A stretch of DNA of 64,000 bases from Rhodospirillaceae bacterium. GTDB lineage: Bacteria > Pseudomonadota > Alphaproteobacteria > GCA-2731375. Position 1 is the first letter of the stretch; each line of letters opens with the position of its first letter. Below are positions 1 through 9,608 of this stretch, one piece after another. Made by a program: the position numbers and the translations under genes. The stretch is from contig JABIWH010000059.1 of NCBI GenBank assembly GCA_018701215.1, forward strand, positions 1 through 64,000, read 5' to 3'. The notes under the pieces were generated by a model, which ran no database searches, had not been told where the DNA came from, and saw only the letters and a list, made by a program, of their open reading frames with translations.

Positions 1-1
1 A

Positions 2-17
2 GGCGGCAAGAGCCGCC
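2..17. terminator. Small GC hairpin at window edge
   Basis: GGCGGC and GCCGCC flank the four bases AAGA. No T-run follows, so this may be the tail of a terminator for a gene outside the window or a chance hairpin. The bases up to 120 show no gene. Confidence 0.25.
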
Positions 18-120
18 GAATGAACCCCGAACGTCAATCCCTAACACCTCTAAAAATTAGCCGCTGAAAACCGCCGTTGATCCGGCTGAAGCCGTGTGCT
101 CAGATCAAAGCTGATCGCGA

Positions 121-825
121 TCATGAATAATGTGGGCTAGGTCCTTTAGCCCACATCTTCCATTCAATATTTTTCGCGTTAATGGCGTCTTTCATGGCAG
201 GGGGGAAAACGATGTCCTGATCTTTAAATAAGTTCCAATAGTCAGGATCTTTTCTGATCTCCTTATAAGCGGGAACATTTCTATTTAGTCTTATTTTCCA
301 ATACCAATTGTCCGCTGATCCTTGCGGCATGCCATTGACCAATTGAGTGACAACCGTTTCCACTTCAAGGATAACAGTCGCTGGGTTGGCATTATATACC
401 AAGCTTGTAATGTTGCCGGAAATCTGAACGTCGACGGTTGTGTTTGGATCATACAGGCCGGTCCCTTGCACGTATGTTTTCGCTGACGCGGCAACGAATG
501 CAGTGCCGTACACCCCAGCAAGCCCTTTCATCGGCGGCAAACCGGTGCCGCTGCCGTTTTCGTTGGCTACGGCTTCGACCAAGGCCTTCATGGTTTGTGG
601 CGGGTCCAGAGGTTTGAATCCTTTCCCGCGGATCGAATTAAGCGCACCGCGAAGCTTGGCAACATCACCCATAACCGAGGCCAAGGGGTATCCCGCCACC
701 ATCATCTTGGTGGCAGGGGCCAGGAGTGTCGTCTCCGATTGCGTATCGTTGTCCCCAGTTACGCATGCGGTCAAGCTCAGGATGGTCATGGATGCAACAA
801 TTGCAATAGTTCGTCTTAAGGTCAT
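121..825 (-). CDS. Exported lipoprotein of unknown function
   Basis: A 234-residue protein with a lipoprotein signal: basic N-terminus (MTLRR), a hydrophobic stretch, then the lipobox L-T-A-C near residue 21, so it should be lipid-anchored in the cell envelope. The start is the ATG that follows a GGAGGGG ribosome site by four bases; a TTG four codons upstream would place that site inside the gene. The body is polar with a conserved-looking Trp-rich end (W-Y-W-K, then E-W-K-M-W). I do not recognise a family. Base composition is visibly lower in GC than in the cobalamin genes downstream, so recent acquisition is possible. It stands alone, with the L28 gene diverging from it across a 459-bp gap. 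Confidence 0.75.
   Translation of the reverse strand: MTLRRTIAIVASMTILSLTACVTGDNDTQSETTLLAPATKMMVAGYPLASVMGDVAKLRGALNSIRGKGFKPLDPPQTMKALVEAVANENGSGTGLPPMKGLAGVYGTAFVAASAKTYVQGTGLYDPNTTVDVQISGNITSLVYNANPATVILEVETVVTQLVNGMPQGSADNWYWKIRLNRNVPAYKEIRKDPDYWNLFKDQDIVFPPAMKDAINAKNIEWKMWAKGPSPHYS
132..154. terminator. Hairpin overlapping the lipoprotein stop end
   Basis: GTGGGCTA and TAGCCCAC form a perfect 8-bp stem around a 7-nt loop, inside the last codons of the minus-strand lipoprotein gene. The stop codon lies just beyond it. There is no long T-run, so it could be a weak terminator or an mRNA 3' end stabiliser. Confidence 0.35.
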
Positions 826-1284
826 TTTCCCCTCCAACGTGATTGAATCAGTCGAGTTATCGGTTCAATGGAAACGCGTTGCACGCATACATAAATCTCT
901 ACTAGATCAAAATTTCACAGGCAATGGCGGAGCCGCTAATCTCGCAATGGGTTGATTTCATTGCTCCAATGCCTTGATAGATTAAATTGCGACTCTATCA
1001 GCATTGCAAAAGGTTAATTTGCTTTTCTTCAATAAGTCAACGTTTTGGCGCAAGAATGTTTTATTTGTTGCGAGAATTTCAATTCTGAAGTCTTGGAAAT
1101 TGAAGCTTAGTTCGGACTATGGTTCGGCAAATGGCCGGAAATTCCGTGAAACGACTGCTAGCGACTTGATTGCATGTTTTATCTCGCCGGCGCCGTCAAC
1201 ATGCTTGACGTAGGCCTACTATTTGCCTAAAAAACGCCGCTCCGCCGGTACTTCCGCCGCCGGATCTATTAGGACGAAGATATC
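826..1284. other. AT-richer intergenic region without a gene
   Basis: This gap lies between the divergent lipoprotein and rpmB genes. Its only open frames are short and lack ribosome sites or recognisable protein content. Promoters for both genes must lie here, but I see no convincing -35/-10 pair. Confidence 0.5.
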
Positions 1285-1590
1285 ATGGCGCGGCGTTGCG
1301 AACTTACCGGTAAAGGCGTGTTGACGGGCAATAACGTCTCACATGCTCATAACAAGACACGGCGGCGGTTCCTGCCGAATGTGCAGGAAATGGCGCTGCA
1401 CTCGGATGTGCTGGGCCGCGCGGTGCGTTTGAAGATCTGTGTTTCCGCTTTACGTACGGTGGAAAAAAAGGGCGGCCTGGACGCGTATCTGACCGATGCC
1501 AAGGATAGCCAGCTGTCCCTCAAGGCGCGCCGCCTGAAGCGTGCGGTCGCAAAAGCCGCGCCCGCCGCCGAGGCGACCGCCGCGGCCTAA
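1285..1590 (+). CDS. rpmB: 50S ribosomal protein L28
   Basis: A 101-residue basic protein that begins with the family hallmark MARRCELTGKGV, followed by G-N-N-V-S-H and the T-R-R-R-F-L-P-N segment, all characteristic of bacterial L28. L28 is part of the large ribosomal subunit. The C-terminus is an Ala-rich tail (about residues 88-101), longer than in Escherichia coli L28 and common in alphaproteobacteria. It is transcribed alone and converges on the phytase-like lipoprotein gene. The position next to the cobalamin chelatase genes matches the arrangement known from other alphaproteobacteria. Confidence 0.98.
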   Translation: MARRCELTGKGVLTGNNVSHAHNKTRRRFLPNVQEMALHSDVLGRAVRLKICVSALRTVEKKGGLDAYLTDAKDSQLSLKARRLKRAVAKAAPAAEATAAA

Positions 1591-1628
1591 GGCGTCAAAC
1601 GCCCACGCCGAACGCCTAAGAGTCTTTT
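1587..1628 (+). terminator. Probable rpmB terminator
   Basis: CTAAGGCGT (1587-1595) pairs with ACGCCTAAG (1612-1620) with one mismatch, and CTTTTTC follows. The stem begins at the rpmB stop codon. It may serve both converging genes. Confidence 0.45.
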
Positions 1629-2662
1629 TCTTCGGGAAGATGAAACTGCAACAGCAAGGTCCGTTGCAGCGGGTTGAAGTTGTCGTCCGACAGCATATAG
1701 ACGGTCCAGCCGCCCTTTGGGTTGGGACGCACCGCCAAGCCTTCAAAATTGTCCACCGATAGGGGCGGCGTCATGCGCGCCAGTTCAACGTCCATCAGGC
1801 GGGCGCCGGCTGTTATATTTTTCGCCCGAATATGGGACAGCCGCATGCCGGGGCCGCCGGCGACCGTATAGCGCCGCTGCAACAAGAGGACATCACCATT
1901 GGGCATGGCTGCCAGATCCGTGGGGCGGAATATGCCCTGTGCGGGCCAATAAACCTGGCCCAGGCTTTTGCCGTCCGCCGCCAGCAGCCAGCCGATATAG
2001 TCGCCGTCTCCCTCTTTCTTGCCACCCTTATTGCGGCGGAACTTCTCGCTCAGCACCAGGATGCGGCCATCGGGCAGGGGGGTCATGGCCTCGAGGCCGC
2101 CATTGCGGGGCGCTTTCTTGATGCCGGGCGGGACCGCGAACAGGGACGGTTTAGCCACTAGATTTTCATAGCGCAGCACCCGATGGCGAATTTCAAAACT
2201 GATCAGATAACTGCCGTCCGACAGCCGCTCCACCGCTTCGGCGTCCTGATCCAGCTTGTCCGCGCGGCGAGATATGTAGGCGCCCTTGACGCTGCGCAGG
2301 CGATGCAGACGCGGTTCGGCCAGCGCCTGCAAGGTGCCCGTCTTGTCCAGCACCAAGCGGGCCTGAAACAGATCGCCCTGATCGGATACCGCCGTCAGCT
2401 GCCTGCCGTCCGCCGACAGGCTCAGGCCCGACAGACCGCCGAAGTTGCCGGCGTCGCTGCTTAGGGCAAGGCCGGCCTGAAACTCCAACACGCCGGCGCG
2501 GGTCTGTTTGCGCTGTTCGGGGTTGAGGTATATTTGCTCCGCCCTGATTACCAGCGGGCCCGTCCTGGTCTGGGCCAAGCCCGGCAGAACGCAGCCCGAC
2601 AAGCCGATCGACAGCGCGCCCAGCAAGGCGGCGGCGATGGCGGTATGCTTTGGCGCGATCAT
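1616..2662 (-). CDS. Phytase-like esterase domain lipoprotein
   Basis: A 348-residue protein with a lipoprotein signal ending in the lipobox L-S-G-C, so it is probably anchored in the envelope. The body resembles the esterase-like/phytase-like beta-propeller family (COG4246, PF13449). It has repeated motifs of the type G-L-S-G-L-S, D-A-E-A-V-E, N-G-G-L-E-A-M, D-N-F-E-G-L-A and a final L-S-D-D-N-F, which in this family are propeller-blade elements carrying acidic residues. The substrate is not known from sequence. The ATG at 2662 has a GGGGGA directly in front, closer than is usual. An alternative TTG at 2677 adds five residues. The gene follows cobT on the same strand with a 38-bp gap and may be cotranscribed with it. 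Confidence 0.8.
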   Translation of the reverse strand: MIAPKHTAIAAALLGALSIGLSGCVLPGLAQTRTGPLVIRAEQIYLNPEQRKQTRAGVLEFQAGLALSSDAGNFGGLSGLSLSADGRQLTAVSDQGDLFQARLVLDKTGTLQALAEPRLHRLRSVKGAYISRRADKLDQDAEAVERLSDGSYLISFEIRHRVLRYENLVAKPSLFAVPPGIKKAPRNGGLEAMTPLPDGRILVLSEKFRRNKGGKKEGDGDYIGWLLAADGKSLGQVYWPAQGIFRPTDLAAMPNGDVLLLQRRYTVAGGPGMRLSHIRAKNITAGARLMDVELARMTPPLSVDNFEGLAVRPNPKGGWTVYMLSDDNFNPLQRTLLLQFHLPEEKDS

Positions 2663-2700
2663 TCCCCCAAGGTCCAATATTGTCAGCCCGCCATGCCGGC

Positions 2701-4587
2701 TCAGGCCACCCTGCGGCTTGTGGATGCGCCCGCGCCACGCGCGCCTTTTTCCGCCTCTTCGTCGAACAGTTCGGCCAGCTTGTCCATCATGACGCCGCCC
2801 AATTGTTCGGCGTCCACGATGGTGACCGCGCGCTGGTAATAGCGGGTGACGTCATGGCCGATGCCGATGGCGACCAATTCCACGGGGGACTGGTTTTCAA
2901 TCCAGGCGATGGCGCTGCGCAGATGTTTTTCCAGATAGTTGCCGGCATTCACGGACAGGGTTGAATCGTCCACCGGGGCGCCGTCCGAGATCACCATCAG
3001 AATGCGGCGCTGCTCGGACCGGTAGACCAGGCGGTTATGGGCCCAGATCAGCGCTTCGCCATCGATGTTCTCTTTCAACAGGCCCTCGCGCATCATCAGG
3101 CCCAGCCCGCGACGAGCCCGCCGCCAAGGCGCATCGGCTGATTTATAGATGATGTGGCGCAAATCATTCAGCCGTCCCGGCGAGGCTGGCTTGCCCTCGC
3201 GCAGCCATTTTTCCCGGCTCTGCCCGCCTTTCCAGGCCCTGGTGGTAAAGCCCAGGATCTCCACCTTGACGTTACACCGCTCCAGCGTGCGGGCCAGGAT
3301 ATCGGCACACATGGCGGCGACCGTAATGGGCCGGCCGCGCATGGAACCGGAATTATCGATCAACAGCGTCACCACCGTGTCGCGGAAATCCATGTCCCGC
3401 TCCATCTTGAAAGACAACGGCAGCAGCGGATTGGTTACCACGCGGGACAGCTTGCCCGCATCCAGCATGCCTTCTTCCAGATCGAACTCCCAACTGCGGT
3501 TCTGCTTCGCCAACAGGCGCCGCTGCAGACGGTTGGCCAGACGGCCGACGACGCCTTGCATGTTCGAGAGCTGCTGGTCCAGATAGGCCCGCAGACGGCC
3601 CAGCTCTTCGGCATCACACAGTTCGGTGGCGTCGATGATTTCGTCGAATTCTTCCGTGAAGAAACGATAAGGCGGCTCGTTGGGATTGTCCGGCATCATG
3701 TCGCCGGGCCGCCATTGCCGCCGCCCGCGCCCCGGTTCCTCGCTGCCCGACATGGCGTCGGCGTCTTCAGCCTCCATCTCGGAATCCGCTTCCGCATCAC
3801 CGTCGGCCGAGCCGTCCTGACTGTCGGAGCCGTCCGGGTCGCCGCCGTCGTCAGCGGCACCCTCGCCGCCTTCGCCCTCGCCCTCGCCGTCGGCCATTTC
3901 CTCTTCGTCGTTTTCGGCCTGGTCATCCATGTCGTCGGATTCCGTGCCGTCTTCCTCGCCCAGATCCAGATCGGCAATCAGTTTCCGGGTCAACTTGGCA
4001 AAGGCGTTCTGATCGGTGATTTCGCCGGTCAGATCAGACAATTCCTTGCCGGCTTTTTCCTCGACCCAAGGCCGGATATGCTCGACCATGGGCTTGGCGG
4101 CGGGCGGCGGTGGCTTGCCGGTCAATTTTTCCCGTACCAACAGGCCGACCACTTCGGGCAGCAACGCCTCGCCCGGATCATTGACCGAGGCATAGCCCCG
4201 CGCCCGGCAGCGCTCTTCCAGCATGGCGTCCAGATTATCGGAGACACCCATCATACGCTTGGCGCCCAGGGATTCGACACGTGCCTGTTCCGCCGACTCG
4301 AACACAGCGCGGGCGGTTGCGCCCTTGGGCTGGTTCAGAGCGTGCAGACGATTGTCGTGGTGGCGGTGCCACAGGGCAAGGGCGTCGCCGCTGCCGCGGA
4401 CATGGGCGACTTCCTCGCCACCCAATTCCCGGCTGGGCGTGGGCAGGCGGTTGCGCCCGGCGCCCGTGGCGGCACCCTCGGCACCGAAGTTGACCGTCAG
4501 CTCGCTATCGCGCGCGATGGCGCGGACAGCAGCCGTCACCGCGCGTTTGAACGGTTCGACCGGGTTTTCCGGCTTCATCGCCGCCAT
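2701..4587 (-). CDS. cobT: Cobaltochelatase subunit CobT
   Basis: A 628-residue subunit of the aerobic (late-insertion) cobalt chelatase that, with CobS and CobN, inserts Co2+ into hydrogenobyrinic acid a,c-diamide in vitamin B12 synthesis. The N-terminal half is the CobT-specific region. A strongly acidic Asp/Glu/Gly/Ser stretch follows at about residues 205-295. The C-terminal third is a von Willebrand A domain with the metal-ion site D-N-S-G-S. The frame is open further upstream, but the start is set at the ATG four bases beyond the cobS stop, since an earlier start would overlap cobS. It forms an operon with cobS. The third subunit gene, cobN, is not in this window. Confidence 0.95.
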   Translation of the reverse strand: MAAMKPENPVEPFKRAVTAAVRAIARDSELTVNFGAEGAATGAGRNRLPTPSRELGGEEVAHVRGSGDALALWHRHHDNRLHALNQPKGATARAVFESAEQARVESLGAKRMMGVSDNLDAMLEERCRARGYASVNDPGEALLPEVVGLLVREKLTGKPPPPAAKPMVEHIRPWVEEKAGKELSDLTGEITDQNAFAKLTRKLIADLDLGEEDGTESDDMDDQAENDEEEMADGEGEGEGGEGAADDGGDPDGSDSQDGSADGDAEADSEMEAEDADAMSGSEEPGRGRRQWRPGDMMPDNPNEPPYRFFTEEFDEIIDATELCDAEELGRLRAYLDQQLSNMQGVVGRLANRLQRRLLAKQNRSWEFDLEEGMLDAGKLSRVVTNPLLPLSFKMERDMDFRDTVVTLLIDNSGSMRGRPITVAAMCADILARTLERCNVKVEILGFTTRAWKGGQSREKWLREGKPASPGRLNDLRHIIYKSADAPWRRARRGLGLMMREGLLKENIDGEALIWAHNRLVYRSEQRRILMVISDGAPVDDSTLSVNAGNYLEKHLRSAIAWIENQSPVELVAIGIGHDVTRYYQRAVTIVDAEQLGGVMMDKLAELFDEEAEKGARGAGASTSRRVA

Positions 4588-4591
4588 TGGG

Positions 4592-5596
4592 TTAGGCCAG
4601 TTGGATGTTGGCGGCGGATTCCGGCAGTTCGTGGCCGAAACAGCGCTGATAATATTCCGCCACCACCGGACGCTCCATCTCGTCGCAACGGTTGAGGAAG
4701 CTGACCCGGAAGGCAAACGCCACATCGTCGAAGATGCGGGAATTATCGGCCCAGGTAATCACCGTACGCGGCGACATCACGGTGGAAATATCACCGTTCA
4801 TGAAGCCGGAGCGCGTCAGGTCGGCGACCGAGACCATGGAGTTGATGTATTTCTGGCCTTGCTCGTCGGCCCAGTCCGGGACCTTGGCGGTGATAATGCC
4901 GACTTCATCATCATGGGGCAGATAGTTCAGGGTGGTGACAATGCTCCACCGGTCCATCTGGCCCTGGTTGATCTGTTGCGTACCGTGATACAGCCCCGTG
5001 GTATCGCCCAGACCCACCGTGTTGGTGGTGGCGAACAGACGGAAGCTGTCATGCGGCCGGATCACCTTGTTCTGATCCAGCAAGGTCATCTTGCCGTCAA
5101 CTTCCAAGATCCGCTGGATCACGAACATCACGTCCGGACGGCCGGCGTCATATTCGTCAAATACCAGGGCGCAGGGATGCTGTAGGGCCCAGGGCAGAAT
5201 ACCTTCGCGGAATTCAGTCACCTGTTTGCCGTCGCGCAGAACAATCGCATCCTTGCCCAGTAGATCGATACGGCTGATATGGCTGTCCAGATTGACCCGG
5301 ACGCAGGGCCAGTTCAGGCGGGCGGCAACCTGTTCGATATGCGTTGATTTGCCCGTACCGTGATAGCCCTGGATCATGACCCGGCGGTTGTGGCCAAAAC
5401 CGGCCAGTATAGCCATCGTGGTTTCGTGATCGAACTGGTAGGCTTCGTCCAGGTCCGGAACCAGTTCGGAGCTCTGGGAGAAAGCTGGTACTTCCATATC
5501 GCTGTCGAGGCCGAATGTTTCACGCACATTCACCTTGATATCAGGCTGGTCAATTGGGTGGACCGATGTATCATCGGCGGTAGCAGTCAGCGTCAT
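4592..5596 (-). CDS. cobS: Cobaltochelatase subunit CobS
   Basis: A 334-residue AAA+ ATPase that powers cobalt insertion together with CobT and CobN. The Walker A motif is G-Y-H-G-T-G-K-S-T (residues 77-85) and Walker B is A-L-V-F-D-E-Y-D (143-150). The length and N-terminus (a Pro/Asp-rich leader before V-R-E-T-F-G) match the CobS family. It lies directly upstream of cobT with a four-base gap, so the two are translated from one message. The J-domain gene precedes it on the same strand after a 69-bp gap. Confidence 0.96.
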   Translation of the reverse strand: MTLTATADDTSVHPIDQPDIKVNVRETFGLDSDMEVPAFSQSSELVPDLDEAYQFDHETTMAILAGFGHNRRVMIQGYHGTGKSTHIEQVAARLNWPCVRVNLDSHISRIDLLGKDAIVLRDGKQVTEFREGILPWALQHPCALVFDEYDAGRPDVMFVIQRILEVDGKMTLLDQNKVIRPHDSFRLFATTNTVGLGDTTGLYHGTQQINQGQMDRWSIVTTLNYLPHDDEVGIITAKVPDWADEQGQKYINSMVSVADLTRSGFMNGDISTVMSPRTVITWADNSRIFDDVAFAFRVSFLNRCDEMERPVVAEYYQRCFGHELPESAANIQLA

Positions 5597-5665
5597 GGTA
5601 CAGAATCCTGTCGTGTTGCTTGCGTGGTTACTAGGCGTTGTCGCGTTATGTGAACTGCCCTGGGC

Positions 5666-6250
5666 CTATCCTTGCGGCAGGCCCGCGGACTTTAGATTGC
5701 TATACGCCTCGTTAATGGATTTGAAGCGTTCCTCGGCTTGCTTGTCGCCGCCATTCGCATCCGGGTGAAAACGTTTTACCAGTTGCTTATAACGCATTTT
5801 GACGTCTTGCAAGGTCGCCGTTTCATCCAAGTCCAATTGGGCAAGGTGGCGGCGCTGTTCGCGGGTCGGTTTTAGCTTGGGTTTTGTGGCGCCCGGACGA
5901 CCGTCCGGGCCATCAAAAATACCGTGCGGATCACGCACCCGGTCTTCCGTCCAGGCTTTATAACCGCGCTCTCCCAGCTTCCATGTGGGACGATGCCCTG
6001 TCACCGCCTCGTTCCGGAAGCTTTCAATTTCATCCTGGTCCATGCCGGTAAAATAATCCCAGCTGCGGTTATAGGCAGCCACATGTTCCAGGCAGAACCA
6101 GTAAAATTCATCCAGGTTGGTTTTGGATTTGGGCGCACGATGTTCGCCAGCCTCGCCGCAGTGGGCAAAGTCGCATATGCGCTCTGCACTCCCGGACGGC
6201 GCATCGACCCGGGTCTTCGACACCGGTATGTCTTTCTTGGTTCTTGCCAC
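5666..6250 (-). CDS. J-domain (DnaJ-like) protein
   Basis: A 194-residue protein whose C-terminal ~60 residues form a J domain with the diagnostic H-P-D tripeptide (K-R-F-H-P-D-A-N-G-G), expected to stimulate an Hsp70 ATPase. The N-terminal 130 residues contain a Cys/His-bearing segment (C-D-F-A-H-C-G) and an aromatic region (F-Y-W-F-C-L-E-H) typical of the J-domain proteins found beside cobS in alphaproteobacteria. The start is GTG with no clear ribosome site, so the exact N-terminus is uncertain. The G/F and zinc-finger regions of true DnaJ are absent, so it is a specialised co-chaperone. A role linked to the chelatase is only suggested by position. Confidence 0.88.
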   Translation of the reverse strand: MARTKKDIPVSKTRVDAPSGSAERICDFAHCGEAGEHRAPKSKTNLDEFYWFCLEHVAAYNRSWDYFTGMDQDEIESFRNEAVTGHRPTWKLGERGYKAWTEDRVRDPHGIFDGPDGRPGATKPKLKPTREQRRHLAQLDLDETATLQDVKMRYKQLVKRFHPDANGGDKQAEERFKSINEAYSNLKSAGLPQG

Positions 6251-6341
6251 GATGGGAGTATGCTGGCTTCAGGGGTGGCTTTCAATAGTTCTCGACACAG
6301 GTAATAAGGTTTAAGACGGTTTCTAGAAGGGACACCATACA

Positions 6342-6623
6342 ATGGCCATGGCAACGACGATTGAAAATAAGCTGCGGGCCGCTCTCGTGCCGGCACGGTT
6401 GGAGGTCGAGGATCAATCGCACCAGCATGCCGGCCATGCGGGCGCCAGGGAGGGCGGCGAAAGCCATTTCGCGGTCACGATCGAGGCTGAAATTTTTCAC
6501 GGCTTGAGCCGCCTGGCCCGCCAGCGTCTGGTTAACGAGGCCCTGCAAGAAGAATTGGCCGGTACAATTCATGCCCTATCCATACGGGCGATGACGCCGG
6601 AAGAAGCCCGTAACCTGGCATAA
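6342..6623 (+). CDS. bolA: BolA family protein
   Basis: A 93-residue protein of the BolA/IbaG type: an N-terminal helix (I-E-N-K-L-R-A-A-L), the conserved E-D-Q-S-H-x-H segment, a central G-G-E-S-H-F motif and the C-terminal H-A-L-S-I region. BolA proteins partner with monothiol glutaredoxins in iron-sulfur cluster handling and stress response. It is transcribed away from the J-domain gene across a 91-bp divergent gap. The ATG is preceded by GAAGGG at about nine bases. Confidence 0.93.
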   Translation: MAMATTIENKLRAALVPARLEVEDQSHQHAGHAGAREGGESHFAVTIEAEIFHGLSRLARQRLVNEALQEELAGTIHALSIRAMTPEEARNLA

Positions 6624-6780
6624 ATCCCACCGCTCACCAAAAATTACGCTCTGAATACAACTTATACGTATATAGAGTTGTTTTTTAAAAAATACATAGA
6701 CAAAATATAGATTTTTTGCGTACAAATTCGCATTATAGTGTTATGTTGGCTGTGCACTATATCAATTAGAGGAAGAAACC
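6624..6780 (+). promoter_or_regulatory. AT-rich leader of the RHH gene
   Basis: A strongly AT-rich stretch follows bolA and includes TTTTTTAAAAAA. A possible promoter is TTGCGT at 6716-6721, 17 nt before TGTTAT at 6739-6744; TATAGT at 6734-6739 is an alternative -10. AGAGGAAG sits six bases before the ATG at 6781. Confidence 0.4.
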
Positions 6781-7080
6781 ATGTCCCAAGAGGCCCGTAA
6801 TGGATATGGCGAAGGGATCGGCGGCACCCGCCGCAATATCCGTATTGCCGACCGCCGCACATCAATTAAACTGGAACCGGAAATGTGGGATGCCTTGGCG
6901 GAAATCTGTGCCCGGACAGAGAAGAATTTGAACCAAATCTGTACAGAGGTCCACAGCGCCAGATACGCCAGCCAGGCCAGTAATGCGAATGAGCCCGATG
7001 ACGAGCCGGGCAGCGCGAACTTCACCTCGGAACTGCGGGTCTTTATTCTCGATTTCTATCGCGCGATTGCCCGAAACTAA
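6781..7080 (+). CDS. Ribbon-helix-helix domain protein
   Basis: A 99-residue protein of the alphaproteobacterial ribbon-helix-helix family (PF13467 type). The strand R-R-T-S-I-K-L-E-P-E-M-W is followed by two helices (D-A-L-A-E-I-C and L-N-Q-I-C-T-E-V) and the conserved tail S-E-L-R-V-F-I-L-D-F-Y-R. Such proteins bind DNA as dimers through the beta strand, so a small transcription factor is expected; the target is unknown. It has its own AT-rich leader and a good ribosome site (AGAGGAAG). It converges on the CorC-type gene with a one-base gap. Confidence 0.85.
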   Translation: MSQEARNGYGEGIGGTRRNIRIADRRTSIKLEPEMWDALAEICARTEKNLNQICTEVHSARYASQASNANEPDDEPGSANFTSELRVFILDFYRAIARN

Positions 7081-7081
7081 T

Positions 7082-8401
7082 TTAGGACTTGGCCTTTGGC
7101 GGCCTAATCCGTACGGCGGTGACTTGGTTGCGTAAACGGCGCATCACCTCGAAATTGAAACCATCAAGGCTAAAGCGTTCGCCGATATCGGGAATGTGAC
7201 GGGCCAGATGAATGACCAAGCCGGCGATGGTCGCGGCATCGTCTTCGGGCAAATCCCAATCAAAATCACGGTTCAGGTCCCGCACCGTGACCACGCCGTC
7301 GACCATGAAACTGCCGCCGGCCTCGCGCCGAACTGCGCTGGCGCGGGTGACGTCGTGTTCGTCGCTGATGTCGCCGACGATTTCCTCGAGGATGTCTTCC
7401 AGGGTGACCAGGCCCATCAGGGCACCGTATTCGTCGACCACCAAGGCGAAATGCTCCCGGCGTGCCCGGAACGCATTCAACTGTTCCATCAAGGTGGTGG
7501 TCTCCGGCACGAACCAGGGCTCGCGCCAGAGGTCCGGCAAGGCCGGCGTGCCAACAGATATACCGCCGCCAACACCAAGATGGCTGTAACTGGCGGTATC
7601 CGCCGGCGCGTCACTGATGGCACGCAGCAGGTCCTTGGCATGTAGCACACCAACGATATTGTCCACGTCACCCCGCCACAGGGGCACCCGGCTGTACGGC
7701 GTCGCCAGCAGCGCCTCGGCGATTTCAGCGGCTGGCTGATCCGCGTCCAGCATAACCATGTTCTTGCGGTGGATCATGATCTCGGAAACTTCCACATCGG
7801 ACAGATCCAATATGGCATCCAGCATGTCGCGGTCGCTTTTCACCATGGCGCCGTCGCGGGCGTGCAGCGCCAGGGCGCCGCGCAATTCCTCGGAAGCATC
7901 CGCGGCGGTTTCCCGATGGCGCATGCGCAGGCCGAACAGGCCAAGAACCGCCCTGACGATGGTCTGCACCAGATCCACCGCGGGGCCCAGGACGAAAACA
8001 ATAGGTCCGATAATAGGGCCGGCCGCCAGGGCGGTGCGGTCCGGCCGGCTCAGGGCAACGGTTTTTGGCAGCACTTCGGCAAAGATAACGACCAAGGCGG
8101 TCATGATCGCCGTGGCATAGGCCACCCCCGCCTTGCCGAACAGGGCGATCATGATTGATGTCGCCACGGCGGAGGCGAGAATGTTGACCAGGTTATTGCC
8201 CAACAGCACGGCGCCGATCAGGCGCTCCGGCTTGGCGATCAGGCGGTTGACCCGGCTGGCATGGCGCACGCCACGGCGCTCCAACTGGTGCATGCGGGCA
8301 CGCGAGACGGCTGTCAGGGCCGTTTCCGTGCCGGAAAAGAATGCTGACAGAACCAACAGCACCAGCACGCCCAAAATCGAAAACAGTAATTCGCCATCCA
8401 T
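7082..8401 (-). CDS. CNNM/CorC-HlyC family membrane protein
   Basis: A 439-residue membrane protein. It has an N-terminal CNNM (DUF21) domain with about four hydrophobic segments in residues 1-190, beginning with a Leu/Val-rich helix and F-F-S-G-T-E-T-A-L. A pair of CBS domains spans about 210-330, with the family motif V-D-E-Y-G-A-L-M-G-L-V-T just after. The C-terminal CorC_HlyC domain begins around E-A-G-G-S-F-M-V-D-G. Members are linked to Mg2+/Co2+ efflux or magnesium homeostasis, and the old haemolysin label is not meaningful. The start is the ATG preceded by GAAGGG at eight bases; the frame is open further upstream but that part overlaps aroB. It follows aroB with a 58-bp gap, in an aroK-aroB-corC operon. 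Confidence 0.92.
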   Translation of the reverse strand: MDGELLFSILGVLVLLVLSAFFSGTETALTAVSRARMHQLERRGVRHASRVNRLIAKPERLIGAVLLGNNLVNILASAVATSIMIALFGKAGVAYATAIMTALVVIFAEVLPKTVALSRPDRTALAAGPIIGPIVFVLGPAVDLVQTIVRAVLGLFGLRMRHRETAADASEELRGALALHARDGAMVKSDRDMLDAILDLSDVEVSEIMIHRKNMVMLDADQPAAEIAEALLATPYSRVPLWRGDVDNIVGVLHAKDLLRAISDAPADTASYSHLGVGGGISVGTPALPDLWREPWFVPETTTLMEQLNAFRARREHFALVVDEYGALMGLVTLEDILEEIVGDISDEHDVTRASAVRREAGGSFMVDGVVTVRDLNRDFDWDLPEDDAATIAGLVIHLARHIPDIGERFSLDGFNFEVMRRLRNQVTAVRIRPPKAKS

Positions 8402-8459
8402 GGCGTCGTTACCCTTCAAATACCTCTTGCTAACCGGCCTCTTGCCAGCCGAATTTCCA

Positions 8460-9608
8460 TCAGCCGGCCTTGGCGGGCTGCAACGCGTCTTGCAGCATCT
8501 CCCGCACCGTGCCCTCGTCCACATCCTTGGTAATGAATGACCGCCCGATGCCCCGGGCCAGCACAAACGTCAGTTGGCCATCGGCAACCTTTTTGTCCTG
8601 CCGCATATGCGCCAGCATGATCTCCGCAGTCAGTCCGTCCAGGCCGAGCTGTCCGGCCTCGGTGGGCAATCCCATGGCCGACAGATGACGCCGCACCCGT
8701 TCACTGTCCTGGCTGGGACACAGGTCCAGGCGCCTCGAAAGGGTAAAGGCCATATTCAGTCCCACCGAAACCGCCTCGCCATGCAGCACCCGGCCATCAT
8801 AACCGGCTTCCGCTTCCAATGCGTGGGCAAAGGTATGGCCCAGGTTCAGCAAGGCTCTATCACCGTGTTCGCGCTCGTCCCGGGCGACAATCGCCGCCTT
8901 CGAGCGGCAGGACACGGCCACCGCATGGCGCAATGCGTCCGTCGAGCCGGCCAGCAAATCGGCACCGTTTTTTTCCAGCCATTCAAAGAAGGCGAAATCG
9001 TTGATCAGGCCGTACTTGACGACCTCGCCATAGCCGGCGCGCAATTCCCGCGCCGGCAGGCTGGCCAGGGCGGCGACATCGGCCAGGACCAGGCGGGGTT
9101 GATAGAAGGCACCGATCAGGTTTTTGCCCTGGGCCGCGTTGATTGCGGTCTTGCCCCCGACGGAGCTGTCAACCTGCGACAACAGGGTGGTCGGCAATTG
9201 TATGAAATCGATGCCGCGGCGCAATATGGCGGCGGCGAAACCGGCCAGATCACCGATCACGCCGCCACCAAGCGCCAGGACCGTATCGCGGCGTTCGACC
9301 CGCAGCTCTATTAAACGGTCCAGCAGGGACTGTAATTGCGCGAAATTCTTGCTGCCTTCCCCCGGTGGTATGATGACGGCGTCGTTGTCGATGCCCGCTT
9401 TGTTCAACGAGGCCTGCAATGCGGCCAGATGCAGCCCCGCCACCGTTTCGTCGCTGACGATCACCACCCTTTGCCGCGCCAATATGGGGGTCAGGTAAGG
9501 CCCGGCGCCGGCCAAAAGACCCTCGCCAATAACAATGTCATAGGAGCGTTCCGCCAACTCGACCCGTACTGTCGTGGTGTTCTCCACCTGCTGCTCAAGC
9601 TTCGCCAC
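8460..9608 (-). CDS. aroB: 3-dehydroquinate synthase
   Basis: A 382-residue enzyme that converts DAHP to 3-dehydroquinate, step two of the shikimate pathway, using NAD+ and a divalent metal. Seen motifs are P-G-E-G-S-K near residue 82, the nucleotide-binding G-G-G-V-I-G-D-L-A-G-F-A-A, the P-T-T-L-L-S-Q-V-D-S-S-V-G-G-K-T block and the metal site region L-N-L-G-H-T-F-A-H-A. The start is GTG, whose first G is the last base of the aroK stop (TAGTG), so translation is coupled to aroK. Length is normal for the family. Confidence 0.98.
   Translation of the reverse strand: MAKLEQQVENTTTVRVELAERSYDIVIGEGLLAGAGPYLTPILARQRVVIVSDETVAGLHLAALQASLNKAGIDNDAVIIPPGEGSKNFAQLQSLLDRLIELRVERRDTVLALGGGVIGDLAGFAAAILRRGIDFIQLPTTLLSQVDSSVGGKTAINAAQGKNLIGAFYQPRLVLADVAALASLPARELRAGYGEVVKYGLINDFAFFEWLEKNGADLLAGSTDALRHAVAVSCRSKAAIVARDEREHGDRALLNLGHTFAHALEAEAGYDGRVLHGEAVSVGLNMAFTLSRRLDLCPSQDSERVRRHLSAMGLPTEAGQLGLDGLTAEIMLAHMRQDKKVADGQLTFVLARGIGRSFITKDVDEGTVREMLQDALQPAKAG

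Noticed and set aside
1004..1213. 69-codon frame in the gap before rpmB
   Set aside because: No ribosome site, no recognisable protein features, and the AT-rich base composition makes open frames likely by chance.
3154..4695. 513-codon open frame opposite cobT
   Set aside because: It is the mirror of a GC-rich gene: no ribosome site, no recognisable domain, and cobT on the other strand is certain.
7082..8401. Haemolysin
   Set aside because: The old haemolysin name for CorC/HlyC proteins is not supported; the domains are those of a CNNM-CBS ion-homeostasis protein.
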